Assembly (NCBI RefSeq): GCF_002102175.1 | Contig: NZ_LQOX01000125.1 | Coordinates: forward strand, 1-45,179 | DNA: 45,179 nt | Direction: 5' to 3' | DNA from: Mycobacterium gastri | GTDB lineage: Bacteria; Actinomycetota; Actinomycetes; Mycobacteriales; Mycobacteriaceae | In this document: piece by piece, positions 8,709 through 15,818 of the stretch | How positions within the stretch are numbered: the first letter of the stretch is position 1 | How the letters are laid out: each line of letters starts with the position of its first letter | The notes under the pieces: model-generated | Databases searched by the model: none | Told to the model about the DNA's origin: nothing | What the model saw: only the letters and a program-made list of their open reading frames with translations | Position numbers and translations under genes: made by a program

Positions 8709-8903
8709 TCACTCCTCGATGTGGATGGCCATTGCCGGGCAGGCGGCGGCGGCTTTGCGGGCGGCGTCGGCGTGCTCTGCCGGCGGGTGCGCGGTGAGCA
8801 GGATGACGACGCCGTCCTCGTCGCGCTGGTCGAACACCTCCGGTGCGTGCCTGACGCAGTTCCCGGACGAGGCGCAAACATTCTGGTCTACGGTCACTTT
8901 CAT
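8709..8903 (-). CDS. [3Fe-4S] ferredoxin, P450 partner
   Basis: 64 residues beginning MKVTVDQNVC. The cluster ligands are C-x5-C (CASSGNC) near the N-terminus and CP in AAACPAMAI near the C-terminus, the pattern of single-cluster ferredoxins that serve mycobacterial and streptomycete P450s. The position where [4Fe-4S] ferredoxins have another Cys is non-Cys, which favours a 3Fe cluster. It sits 2 bases upstream of the P450 and 11 bases after the TetR stop, so all three genes are probably co-transcribed. No reductase is encoded nearby, so reducing power must come from elsewhere. Confidence 0.92.
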   Translation of the reverse strand: MKVTVDQNVCASSGNCVRHAPEVFDQRDEDGVVILLTAHPPAEHADAARKAAAACPAMAIHIEE

Positions 8904-8914
8904 CTGCCGGCCCT

Positions 8915-9571
8915 TCACTCGGGCGATGTCACGGGGGCCAGCCACAGGCCCACGATCGCGTCGATGAGTGCGTCAGCCGCGGCCCGCCACGAAGGCCGGG
9001 GCGTCGAGGTACCCGTCGCCAGCGCACGTTCGAGATCAGCGCAGGTGTGCATCAACAGGTTTCGCGCCATCAGGTTGCGCTGGTAGCGGATGTCGACCGG
9101 CAGATCGGGAAGGCAACTGTTGATGCCGTCGATCACCCGGACCAGTGACGGCGAGCTCAGCGCGTCCTTGACGACGATGTTGTGATAGGCGGGATCGGTC
9201 ATGGCCTGGGCGGCGAACCGGGCGTACCACGTGGGATTGCCCAGAGCCTCCAGGTGCTCGGTGAGCGGGCGCACCAGGCATGCCACCCAATCGCGCATTT
9301 CGGCGGTCTCGTCCAGCTCGGCCACCATCTGCTCACGAAGCCGTTCCACCGGCAGCCGATGCTTCTGCTCGATGGCACGCACCAAGTCGGCCTTGGTCCC
9401 GAAGTGATAGCCGACCGCGGCGTTGTTGCCCTGCCCGGCGGCCTCGCTGACCTGCCGGTTGGACACCGCGAACACACCGTGCTCGGCGAATAGCCGCTCG
9501 GCGGCCGCCAGGATCGCCTCCTGCGTGGAACTAGCCCGCTCGCTGCGAACAGCCCTGCCCACGGTGGTCAT
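8915..9571 (-). CDS. TetR/AcrR-family transcriptional regulator
   Basis: 218 residues. An N-terminal helix-turn-helix lies at about 18-65 (AILAAAERLFAEHGVFAVSNRQVSEAAGQGNNAAVGYHFGTKADL, in two stretches), and a variable ligand-binding C-terminal domain follows. It is the first gene of the P450/CoA-transferase operon, and a 12-bp perfect palindrome lies about 33 bases upstream of its start, so autoregulation and control of the operon are likely. The same site occurs in front of the SDR gene at 10384-11193. The ligand is unknown, perhaps an acyl-CoA intermediate given the neighbours. Confidence 0.9.
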   Translation of the reverse strand: MTTVGRAVRSERASSTQEAILAAAERLFAEHGVFAVSNRQVSEAAGQGNNAAVGYHFGTKADLVRAIEQKHRLPVERLREQMVAELDETAEMRDWVACLVRPLTEHLEALGNPTWYARFAAQAMTDPAYHNIVVKDALSSPSLVRVIDGINSCLPDLPVDIRYQRNLMARNLLMHTCADLERALATGTSTPRPSWRAAADALIDAIVGLWLAPVTSPE

Positions 9572-9598
9572 ATCGCCTAGTCAACCGCCAGGCCGGGT

Positions 9599-9620
9599 TT
9601 AAGTCAAGCGCTTGATTTAG
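9599..9620. promoter_or_regulatory. Operator-like palindrome upstream of the TetR gene
   Basis: Contains the perfect 12-bp palindrome TCAAGCGCTTGA (9604-9615) with further AT-rich symmetry outside it. The 22-bp block matches 19 of 22 positions of 11221-11242. It fits the half-site spacing CAAG-N2-CTTG recalled for mycobacterial KstR2-type TetR regulators, but the linked regulator itself is the simpler candidate to bind it. Confidence 0.65.
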
Positions 9621-9639
9621 ACTGCGCATCTGCACCTTG

Positions 9640-9667
9640 CCATGCAACTATGCATGGTATGTTGCAC
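9640..9667 (+). promoter_or_regulatory. vapB promoter: nested palindromes and leaderless -10 box
   Basis: CCATGCA-ACTA-TGCATGG (9640-9657) is a perfect inverted repeat, and TGCAAC/GTTGCA (9644-9649 and 9662-9667) forms a wider one. TATGTT at 9658-9663 matches the TANNNT -10 consensus and ends 6 bases before the GTG start of vapB, the spacing expected if transcription starts at the GTG. VapBC complexes usually bind such palindromes to repress their own operon. Confidence 0.6.
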
Positions 9668-9669
9668 CT

Positions 9670-9915
9670 GTGCCCAAGACGGTTCAAATACGCGACATAG
9701 ACGACGAGGTGTACGCAGCTTTGGTGCAGCGCGCTGCAGCAGAGGGCATTACGGTGCCCGAGTTGCTGCGCCGCGAGGCCGCTCGGCTGGCGGCGCGGCC
9801 GTCGGTCGCACAATGGCTGGCCCGCACCGGGCGGCGGCCCTCGGAGATATCCACGCCCGAGGTGCTGGCGACGCTGGACGAGTGGCGCGGCGACTGGCCC
9901 CATGCTGGTCGTTGA
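9670..9915 (+). CDS. vapB: VapB-family antitoxin (FitA-like ribbon-helix-helix)
   Basis: 81 residues starting VPKTVQIRDIDDEVYAALVQ, a ribbon-helix-helix DNA-binding N-terminus of the FitA/VapB type, followed by a Trp/Arg-rich tail (SVAQWLARTGRRPS... LATLDEWRGDW) that would wrap the toxin. The GTG start is favoured because no Shine-Dalgarno is present and a -10 box lies at leaderless distance. The 3' end overlaps vapC by 14 bases, as is usual in TA operons. The numbered subfamily is not assigned. Confidence 0.9.
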   Translation: MPKTVQIRDIDDEVYAALVQRAAAEGITVPELLRREAARLAARPSVAQWLARTGRRPSEISTPEVLATLDEWRGDWPHAGR

Positions 9916-10297
9916 CGCCTCCTGCCTGTTCGAGGTCGTCGCGGACACACCGCGATCGACCGAGATCGCGGCGCGCCTGGCGTCCGACACCGACCAGGTA
10001 GCGCCGCACGTGATCGACGTCGAGGTGATGGGAGCAATCCGCGCTCAACACCTGCGTGGGCGCATGGACGGCACCGCCGCCGCGCAGGCCCTCGCCGACC
10101 TCCGGGACTGGCCCGGCGAACGATTCGGGCACCGCTGGCTGCTGGACCGCGCATGGCAATTGCGGAACTCGGTACGCGGATGGGACGCGTTCTACGTGGC
10201 ACTGGCGGAGGCGTTCGACGCGACGCTGCTCACGCTGGACGCTCGGCTCGCCCGTGCGCACGGGCCGATCTGCCGGATCGAGGTCCTCGATCGCTGA
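9902..10297 (+). CDS. vapC: VapC-family PIN-domain ribonuclease toxin
   Basis: 131 residues forming a complete PIN domain: Asp in LVVDASCLFE (residue 5), Glu in VIDVEVMGAIR, and Asp residues in GWDAFYVALAEAF and LTLDARLARA make up the acidic Mg2+ site. VapC toxins cleave tRNA or rRNA and are neutralised by VapB. The gene is intact, with the ATG inside the 3' end of vapB. The pair sits between the TetR operon and the SDR that shares its operator, so it may have inserted there (inference). Confidence 0.93.
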   Translation: MLVVDASCLFEVVADTPRSTEIAARLASDTDQVAPHVIDVEVMGAIRAQHLRGRMDGTAAAQALADLRDWPGERFGHRWLLDRAWQLRNSVRGWDAFYVALAEAFDATLLTLDARLARAHGPICRIEVLDR

Positions 10298-10383
10298 TAG
10301 CGCACTAGCCGAAGCGGATAGTCGACGCACCATCGCCGACAGTGCACTCAGATTGAATCCGCCGCGAAAAGTTCGCAATGATT

Positions 10384-11193
10384 TCACGTTCGGCGCGATG
10401 ATCGAATCACCTTGCCCGCCACCGTCCCCCCGTCCACCGGGAGCACGGTCCCGGTGACATAGCGGGACCGTTCGCTAGCGAAATACAAGACCGCCTCCGC
10501 GATGTCCCCGGGCGTGCCCTCACGCTTCAGCGGCCGGTCGTCGCGCATGGTCTGGCGAATCGCCGCCTCATACCGCTCGAGTTCGTCCTGACTCATCCCC
10601 GCCGCCGACGACGCCAGCAGCGGCGTGGAGATATTGCCCGGGGCGATGGCGTTAACTCGAATCTCATAGTGCGCCAATTCGATTGCCGCCGACTTGGTGA
10701 ACTGGATGACCGCCGCCTTCGACGCGCGATAGGTCATCACGCCACCGCCGGCCTGGATGCCGCCGATCGAGGACAGGTTGACGATGGATCCGCCGCCGTG
10801 AGCGGCCATGTGCCGGGCGGCATCGCGGGTACCTGCCATAACCCCCAGGACATTGACGGTCATGACCCGGTGGAAATCGGCCAAGTCGTCGTCGAGAAAT
10901 CGCCGGTGCATGGTTCCCGAGACCCCGGCATTGTTGACCATGATGTGTAAGCCGCCGAACGCGTCGACGGCGGTTGCCACCACCGCTCCGACCTGTCCGG
11001 GATGGGAGACGTCGGTGCGCCGGAACATGGCGTCGGGCCGCAAGCTGGTCGCCAGCGCCTGACCCCTGTCTTCGTCGACGTCGGCGATGACCACCCGCGC
11101 GCCCTCGTCCACAAACCGCTCAACCGTGGCACGGCCGATACCGGATGCCCCACCGGTGATGACGGCGACCTTGCCGGCCAGTTCGTTGACCAC
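10384..11193 (-). CDS. Short-chain dehydrogenase/reductase (SDR, classical)
   Basis: 269 residues. The cofactor motif is VITGGASGIGRA, with acidic VIADVDED after beta2, indicating NAD(H) preference. NNAG is present, the catalytic Ser is in VNLSSIGG, and Tyr-x3-Lys is in YRASKAAV. The C-terminal part reads IRVNAIAPGNIST and VTGTVLPVDGG. It oxidises or reduces an alcohol/ketone of unknown identity. The GTG at 11193 is preferred over a TTG at 11205; neither has a strong Shine-Dalgarno. Its promoter carries a near copy of the TetR-operon palindrome, so it may supply the SDR activity lost in the pseudogene at 300-529. Confidence 0.88.
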   Translation of the reverse strand: MVNELAGKVAVITGGASGIGRATVERFVDEGARVVIADVDEDRGQALATSLRPDAMFRRTDVSHPGQVGAVVATAVDAFGGLHIMVNNAGVSGTMHRRFLDDDLADFHRVMTVNVLGVMAGTRDAARHMAAHGGGSIVNLSSIGGIQAGGGVMTYRASKAAVIQFTKSAAIELAHYEIRVNAIAPGNISTPLLASSAAGMSQDELERYEAAIRQTMRDDRPLKREGTPGDIAEAVLYFASERSRYVTGTVLPVDGGTVAGKVIRSSRRT

Positions 11194-11220
11194 ACGACGA
11201 GTCAATCGGCGCGGGCTGCC

Positions 11221-11242
11221 TTAAGTCAAGCAGTTGCTTTAG
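11221..11242. promoter_or_regulatory. Second copy of the TetR-operon operator-like site
   Basis: 19 of 22 positions match 9599-9620, including AAGTCAAGC and TTTAG on the two flanks. The symmetry is weaker here (TCAAGCAGTTGC). It lies 28-49 bases upstream of the SDR start, in the position of a promoter/operator. Confidence 0.55.
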
Positions 11243-11459
11243 CGGTGAAACGGAAACTGGTTGCGAGGTTCGGCCGGGATCGTTACCGGACCTACCGTCA
11301 ATCGTGATGTCGGCCGCCGGCAGGGTTGGGCCCCGTTGCGCGGATCTGTCCAGCTCGTATTCGGGGTCGGCCGACGGCCGCTGCAGCGCCAGCAGCTGGG
11401 CCACGGTCAGCCCGGCGAACACTGCCGCGGCGCCCAGCACGGTTCACGCCGTTCACTAT

Positions 11460-11476
11460 ATACCCCCAATGGGTAT
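11460..11476. promoter_or_regulatory. Copper-responsive operator-like palindrome (RicR/CsoR type)
   Basis: ATACCC-N5-GGGTAT is a perfect 6-bp inverted repeat about 90 bases upstream of the multicopper oxidase start. It overlaps a plausible -10 box TATGCT (11474-11479). Mycobacterial RicR sites are recalled as TACCC-N5-GGGTA and control mmcO and lpqS, so copper induction of the oxidase is a strong expectation. The rest of 11243-11566 shows no credible gene; no lpqS-like lipoprotein is seen diverging from here. Confidence 0.75.
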
Positions 11477-11566
11477 GCTCTAGGTGTGGTATTGCGGCTT
11501 GCGCGACAGTCGGTCTCCTAGCAGGGTAAGAGCGCGGGCCGAATCAACCGAGACGAGGAGCTGTCG

Positions 11567-13171
11567 ATGCCGGTACTGCCAACGAGCGGTCATCCCCAGG
11601 GCGGAGTGCAGCTCAGCAGGCGCGGCTTTATCGGCGCCGGAATCGCGAGTGGGTTGGCGCTGACGGGTTGCGGCCGCTCACAAACGCACTCAGCAGGCGA
11701 GACCGCCATGGCTGCTGCAATCGACGCGGCCGAGCGGGCCCGGCCGCACAGCGGGCGAACCGTCACCGCCAGCCTGACCCCGCAGCGGGTGGAGATCGAC
11801 CTGGGCGGGCCGATCGCCCGTACGCTGGCCTACGGCAACACCATTCCGGGACCGATGATCCGGGCGGCCGTCGGCGATGAGCTTGTCGTCGCGGTGACGA
11901 ATCGGCTCGACCATCCGACGTCGGTGCACTGGCACGGCATCGCGCTGCGCAACGACATGGACGGCGCCATGCCCGCCACCCCGAACATCGAGGCCGGCCA
12001 CGACTTCACCTACCGATTCTCCGTCCCCGACCCGGGCACCTACTGGGCCCATCCGCACATCGGCCTCCAAGAGGACATGGGGCTCTATCTGCCGGTCATC
12101 GTCGACGATCCGACCGAACCGGGCCGTTATGATGCGGAATGGATTGTCGTGCTCGATGATTGGACCGACGGCGTCGGCAAGAGTCCGCAACAGATTTACG
12201 ACGCCCTGGTCGATCCGAACAAGCCCACCGCAATGCCCATGCCCACGACGACTCCGCCAACCACGACGAGCACGCCAACCACGACGAGCACGACAGCCAC
12301 GACGGAGACGTCGCCGCCATCCCCGATGCCCGGTATGCCGGGCGGCGACGTGGCCAGCAGCGACCTGCTCGGCGGCGACGCCGGCGACGTCGCCTACCCC
12401 TACTATCTGATCAACGGCCGTATCCCCGCGGCCCCCACGACCTTCAACGCGAAGCCGGGCCACCGAATCCGGATCCGGATCATCAATGCCGCTGCCGACA
12501 CTGCGTTCCGGGTCGCGTTGGCGGGACATTCGATGACGGTCACCCACACCGACGGTTACCCGGTGCTTCCGACGCCGGTCGACGCGCTGCTGATCGGCAT
12601 GGGCGAACGATACGACGTCGTCGTGAGGGCAGCATCCGGTGTCTTCCCGCTCGTCGCACTCGCCGAAGGCAAGAACGCCGTGGCCCGCTCGCTGCTGTCC
12701 ACCGGTGCGGGCAGCGCGCCCGATCCGCAGTTCCGGCCGGCGGAACTCAACAAGAGGGTGGGCACCATCGAGATGTTCACCGCCACAACGTCGGCCAATC
12801 TGGGCCGGGCCGAATCCGGCCTCGAACTTCCCGTCGTGTTGGGCGGCACTATGACGAAATACGACTGGACGATCAACGGCGAACCGTACAGCCGGACCAA
12901 GCCGCTGCAGGTACACCAGGGCCAGCGCCCGACTCTGGTGTTCAACAACACCACCATGATGTGGCACCCCATGCACCTGCACGGCCACACCTATCAGGTC
13001 ATCAAGGCCGACGGTTCCCTCGGCGCCCGCAAGGACACCGTGATCGTCCTGCCCAAGCAAAAGGTCCAGGCAGTCCTCGTCACCGACAATCCCGGAACGT
13101 GGGTGATGCACTGCCACAACGCCTATCACCTGGAGGCCGGCATGATGACGGGCCTGGACTACGTCTTCTGA
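11567..13171 (+). CDS. mmcO: Multicopper oxidase, MmcO-like, Tat-exported lipoprotein
   Basis: 534 residues. The export signal has twin Arg (SRRGFIGAG, residues 18-19) and a lipobox LTGC (Cys 35), so it is probably Tat-secreted and lipid-anchored outside the membrane. Three cupredoxin domains carry the copper motifs HWHG, HPHIG, HPMHLHGH and the type-1 HCHNAYHLEAGM. Its recalled role is oxidation of Cu(I) to less toxic Cu(II), as for M. tuberculosis Rv0846c, which is about 504 residues. The extra length is at least partly a Thr/Pro-rich linker at about 223-262, encoded in part by two exact 18-bp repeats (12256-12291). GAGGAG lies just upstream of the ATG. The 3' end overlaps the convergent hydrolase gene by 13 bases. 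Confidence 0.93.
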   Translation: MPVLPTSGHPQGGVQLSRRGFIGAGIASGLALTGCGRSQTHSAGETAMAAAIDAAERARPHSGRTVTASLTPQRVEIDLGGPIARTLAYGNTIPGPMIRAAVGDELVVAVTNRLDHPTSVHWHGIALRNDMDGAMPATPNIEAGHDFTYRFSVPDPGTYWAHPHIGLQEDMGLYLPVIVDDPTEPGRYDAEWIVVLDDWTDGVGKSPQQIYDALVDPNKPTAMPMPTTTPPTTTSTPTTTSTTATTETSPPSPMPGMPGGDVASSDLLGGDAGDVAYPYYLINGRIPAAPTTFNAKPGHRIRIRIINAAADTAFRVALAGHSMTVTHTDGYPVLPTPVDALLIGMGERYDVVVRAASGVFPLVALAEGKNAVARSLLSTGAGSAPDPQFRPAELNKRVGTIEMFTATTSANLGRAESGLELPVVLGGTMTKYDWTINGEPYSRTKPLQVHQGQRPTLVFNNTTMMWHPMHLHGHTYQVIKADGSLGARKDTVIVLPKQKVQAVLVTDNPGTWVMHCHNAYHLEAGMMTGLDYVF

Positions 13172-13998
13172 CGGCTGAAGAAGTCCAGTAGGAGTTCGTT
13201 GACGGTCGAGGGCTGCTCGATTTGCGGACAGTGGCCGGCGTCGTCGATCACCACCGCGCGTCCGCCCGTGACCTGATTGGCGAGCTGTGCGGCCCACCCG
13301 GCGGGCAGGAGCTTGTCGTCGCGCCCCTCGACCACGAGCGTCGGCACGGTGATGCGCTCATACGCACGCGTACTCGACGGCTTCGAGGCCGGCACAGATT
13401 CCTTCTCAGCGCCGGGGCGGCGAAAACGCGCCGCCGCCACGGCTTCCCACGCTCCCGGAGCGATGCTGGACTGGTAGCGGCGCCGCACATAGTCCTCGTC
13501 GGCCGGATAACGGGCGTCGTGGAACAGCGCCTCGACGATGCGGCGCATGCCCGGCAGCGTTGCGTCGTAGTGCTGCAGGGCGTCGAAGTGCCGATTCTGG
13601 ACAATCTCTCCCCCGCCGCAGATGATCGCCATGGTGCGGATCGGCAACCGGGGTGCATCCGAGGTGGCATCGGTCAGCAGCATGATGGCGCCCATGGAAT
13701 TGCCGGCGAAATGCGCGGAGTCGACGCCGACAACGCCGCAGAACCGCGCCACATGCCGGATGCGCATTCCGCGGCCGTCGACGAAATCGACCACCTTGGC
13801 CGACTGCCCGAACCCGAGCATGTCGGGCGCCAGCACTCGGTAGCGCCCAGCCAGCGCGACGATGTTGTGCTCCCAGCCCAATTCGGCGCTGGCCCCGAAT
13901 TCGCCCCCGTGCAGCAGCACCACCGGGTCACCCGCGCCCGACTCCAGATAACCGGTGACCAGACCGTCGACCAGGGCGGTTCGGCGGTGTATCGCCAT
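13159..13998 (-). CDS. Alpha/beta hydrolase, MhpC/BphD-like (second copy)
   Basis: 279 residues. The oxyanion HGGEFG is near residue 31, the nucleophile elbow GNSMGA holds the catalytic Ser, the Asp lies in VEGRDDKLLPA, and the His in DDAGHCPQIEQP. GNSMG is the elbow of meta-cleavage-product hydrolases, so this may be a C-C hydrolase acting beside the MhpC-like enzyme, or an ester/lactone hydrolase. It is last in the eight-gene operon; its ATG overlaps the cyclase stop (TGATG), with GTG 14001 as an alternative. Confidence 0.87.
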   Translation of the reverse strand: MAIHRRTALVDGLVTGYLESGAGDPVVLLHGGEFGASAELGWEHNIVALAGRYRVLAPDMLGFGQSAKVVDFVDGRGMRIRHVARFCGVVGVDSAHFAGNSMGAIMLLTDATSDAPRLPIRTMAIICGGGEIVQNRHFDALQHYDATLPGMRRIVEALFHDARYPADEDYVRRRYQSSIAPGAWEAVAAARFRRPGAEKESVPASKPSSTRAYERITVPTLVVEGRDDKLLPAGWAAQLANQVTGGRAVVIDDAGHCPQIEQPSTVNELLLDFFSRQKT

Positions 13999-14987
13999 CA
14001 CTTGATCGCGATGGGATTCACCGGCGATCCCACCGCGCCAACGAATCTCAGCGGCGGCGCGATCAGCTGAAACTCGTAGACGCCGTCGGCGGCGCAGTCG
14101 GCGGCCAGCGCCGTGAGGTCCCAGTATTCGCCCAGCATCAGCCCCATGTCACGCAGGCACAGCAGATGAAACGGCAGGAACAGGCCGTCGACTCCTGATA
14201 CGGGGTCTTCGACCTGGAGATTGTCGGAGGCCACCGCGGCGATCTCGTGGTCGTGTAGCCACTGGGCACAGCGCCAGTCCAGCCCGGAATACCGCTCGGT
14301 CTTGTTGCCGGTCATCAGAAACCGCGTCCACCAACCGGTTCGGATCAGCACGATGTCGCCGCGGCCGACCGTCACGCCTTGGGCGCGGACCACGTCGTCC
14401 AGTTCCTCCGGAGTGATCGGGTTGCCATGCTCGAGAAAGACTTCCGCGCCGCGATGGCGCACCAGGTCCAGTAGCACACCGCGCGAGGTGATGCCCTTGA
14501 CGTCGACCTTGTCGATGCCGCAGTGGTAGGCCCCCAGACTGGTCACCGAACCTGCCGGGAAGCCGTTGTAGAGCAGGTCGTCGTAGTAGACGTGCGACAG
14601 CGCGTCCCATTGGGTGGCCGCCTGCAGCGGCATGATGACCATGTCGTCGTTGAACCGGAACGGATTGTCGACCAGGTAGTTGCCCATCTGTTCGGCCGTC
14701 GGGTTCTGCGTCCAGCCCGGCCCGTACCGGCCCAGGGTGTTCGCATCGCCGCCGTCCACGGTCATCACGTGTATGGGGTTGTGCCGGAACCCGAAAGCAC
14801 CCTGTGGGCCGGACGACCCGAAGTCCACCCCGAGCGGGAACACCTTCCCGTGGCGGACCAGGCTGGCGGCGTGCCGGACGGTGCCGGCGGTGATGAAGTT
14901 CAGCGTCCCGAGTTCGTCCGCGTCACCCCACCGGCCCCAGTTGCTGAGATCGCTTGCCACCCGCCTGAATTCGGTTAGGCTGGCCAT
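13998..14987 (-). CDS. Cyclase-family (kynurenine formamidase-like) hydrolase
   Basis: 329 residues of the cyclase family (PF04199 type), the long variant. The metal-binding motif region reads PLQAATQWDALSHVYYDD, where short kynurenine formamidases have HxGTHxDxPxH, followed by GVLLDL, GDIVLIRTGWW and LPFHLLCLRDMGLMLGEYWDL. Such proteins hydrolyse amides, lactones or cyclic diketones. In this operon a ring-opening hydrolysis after oxygenation is plausible (inference). The ATG lies inside the end of the SDR gene (13-base overlap). Confidence 0.85.
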   Translation of the reverse strand: MASLTEFRRVASDLSNWGRWGDADELGTLNFITAGTVRHAASLVRHGKVFPLGVDFGSSGPQGAFGFRHNPIHVMTVDGGDANTLGRYGPGWTQNPTAEQMGNYLVDNPFRFNDDMVIMPLQAATQWDALSHVYYDDLLYNGFPAGSVTSLGAYHCGIDKVDVKGITSRGVLLDLVRHRGAEVFLEHGNPITPEELDDVVRAQGVTVGRGDIVLIRTGWWTRFLMTGNKTERYSGLDWRCAQWLHDHEIAAVASDNLQVEDPVSGVDGLFLPFHLLCLRDMGLMLGEYWDLTALAADCAADGVYEFQLIAPPLRFVGAVGSPVNPIAIK

Positions 14988-15799
14988 GACGCCCGTCCTT
15001 TCTCGAGTTCACCGGCGATTGCGGCGCCCAGGTTTCCGCCGTCCACCCAGAGGACCTGACCCGAAATATAGCTGGCGGCACGGCTGTTCAAGAAGAGCAG
15101 CACCGCGGCCTGTTCGGCCGGATCGGCCACCCGGCCCAGCGGCTTGGCGATGTCGTCGAGGAATTCCGGGCCATAGGCACGCCTCAGCTGGTCAAGTATC
15201 GGTGTCTCGGTCACCGCGGGCCCGGTGCAGTTGATCCGGATACCGCGCGCACCGAGGTCGGCCGTGCGTCGCATGGTGTAGAGGATGACGGCTTCCTTGG
15301 ACAATTGATAGCCGGCACCGACAACGTCAGAGTGGCGATGACACCATTGGATGCCTTCTTGCATCGTCGTGGTATTCAGCAGCGGAGCCACTGCCCACCG
15401 ATGTTCCCGGTAGGCCGCCGCGGCAAGCGATGACACGCTGACAATCGACGCACCCGCGGCCATCATCGGGATCAGCGCCTCCGTGAGATGGCGCAGCCCA
15501 AGGAAATTGATGGTGACGACCAGTAGTGGGTCCCCGATCCCCGAGGAGACGCCGGCGACGTTGAACAGCGTGTCGACGCGTCCGCCGAGAGCCGCGACAG
15601 TCCGATCGATGGAATCCGGATCGGCGAGGTCGACCACGTGAAAGTCGTTGATCTCGTAGCCCGGTCGATGTTTGTCCAAGCCGACCACGTGCGCGCCGAG
15701 TTCGGCGAGTTGATGCACGACCTGCGCGCCGATGCCCGAGGAACATCCGGTCACCACCGCACGGCGGCCGTCGTAGCGCCACAGGTCGTTCAGGCCCAA
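14975..15799 (-). CDS. SDR resembling coniferyl-alcohol dehydrogenase / 3-alpha-HSD-carbonyl reductase
   Basis: 274 residues. The cofactor motif is VVTGCSSGIGAQ, then VGLDKH, FNVAGVSSG, the Ser in VSVSSLAA, and Tyr-x3-Lys in YQLSKEAV. An insertion of about 30 residues between the Ser strand and the Tyr helix, and the NFLGLRHLTEALIP segment, match my memory of coniferyl-alcohol dehydrogenase (CalA)-type SDRs. This suggests a phenylpropanoid or alicyclic alcohol substrate. The start appears to be TTG 15799, 19 bases after the LLM stop, with AGGAAG about 11 bases upstream; no better in-frame start precedes the glycine motif. Confidence 0.85.
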   Translation of the reverse strand: MGLNDLWRYDGRRAVVTGCSSGIGAQVVHQLAELGAHVVGLDKHRPGYEINDFHVVDLADPDSIDRTVAALGGRVDTLFNVAGVSSGIGDPLLVVTINFLGLRHLTEALIPMMAAGASIVSVSSLAAAAYREHRWAVAPLLNTTTMQEGIQWCHRHSDVVGAGYQLSKEAVILYTMRRTADLGARGIRINCTGPAVTETPILDQLRRAYGPEFLDDIAKPLGRVADPAEQAAVLLFLNSRAASYISGQVLWVDGGNLGAAIAGELEKGRASWPA

Positions 15800-15818
15800 C
15801 GCCTAACCAACTTCCTGG

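Noticed and set aside
11120..11440. 106-codon minus-strand frame upstream of the SDR with a hydrophobic start (MLGAAAVFAGLTVAQLL)
   Set aside because: Could be a small membrane protein, but it soon turns into Arg/Gln-rich sequence and runs into the SDR in another frame; it does not match LpqS as I recall it.
11690..13297. 535-codon open frame on the minus strand opposite the multicopper oxidase
   Set aside because: It is the mirror of a real gene in high-G+C codon usage, has Arg/Gly/His-rich composition and no domain; the plus frame has clear copper motifs.
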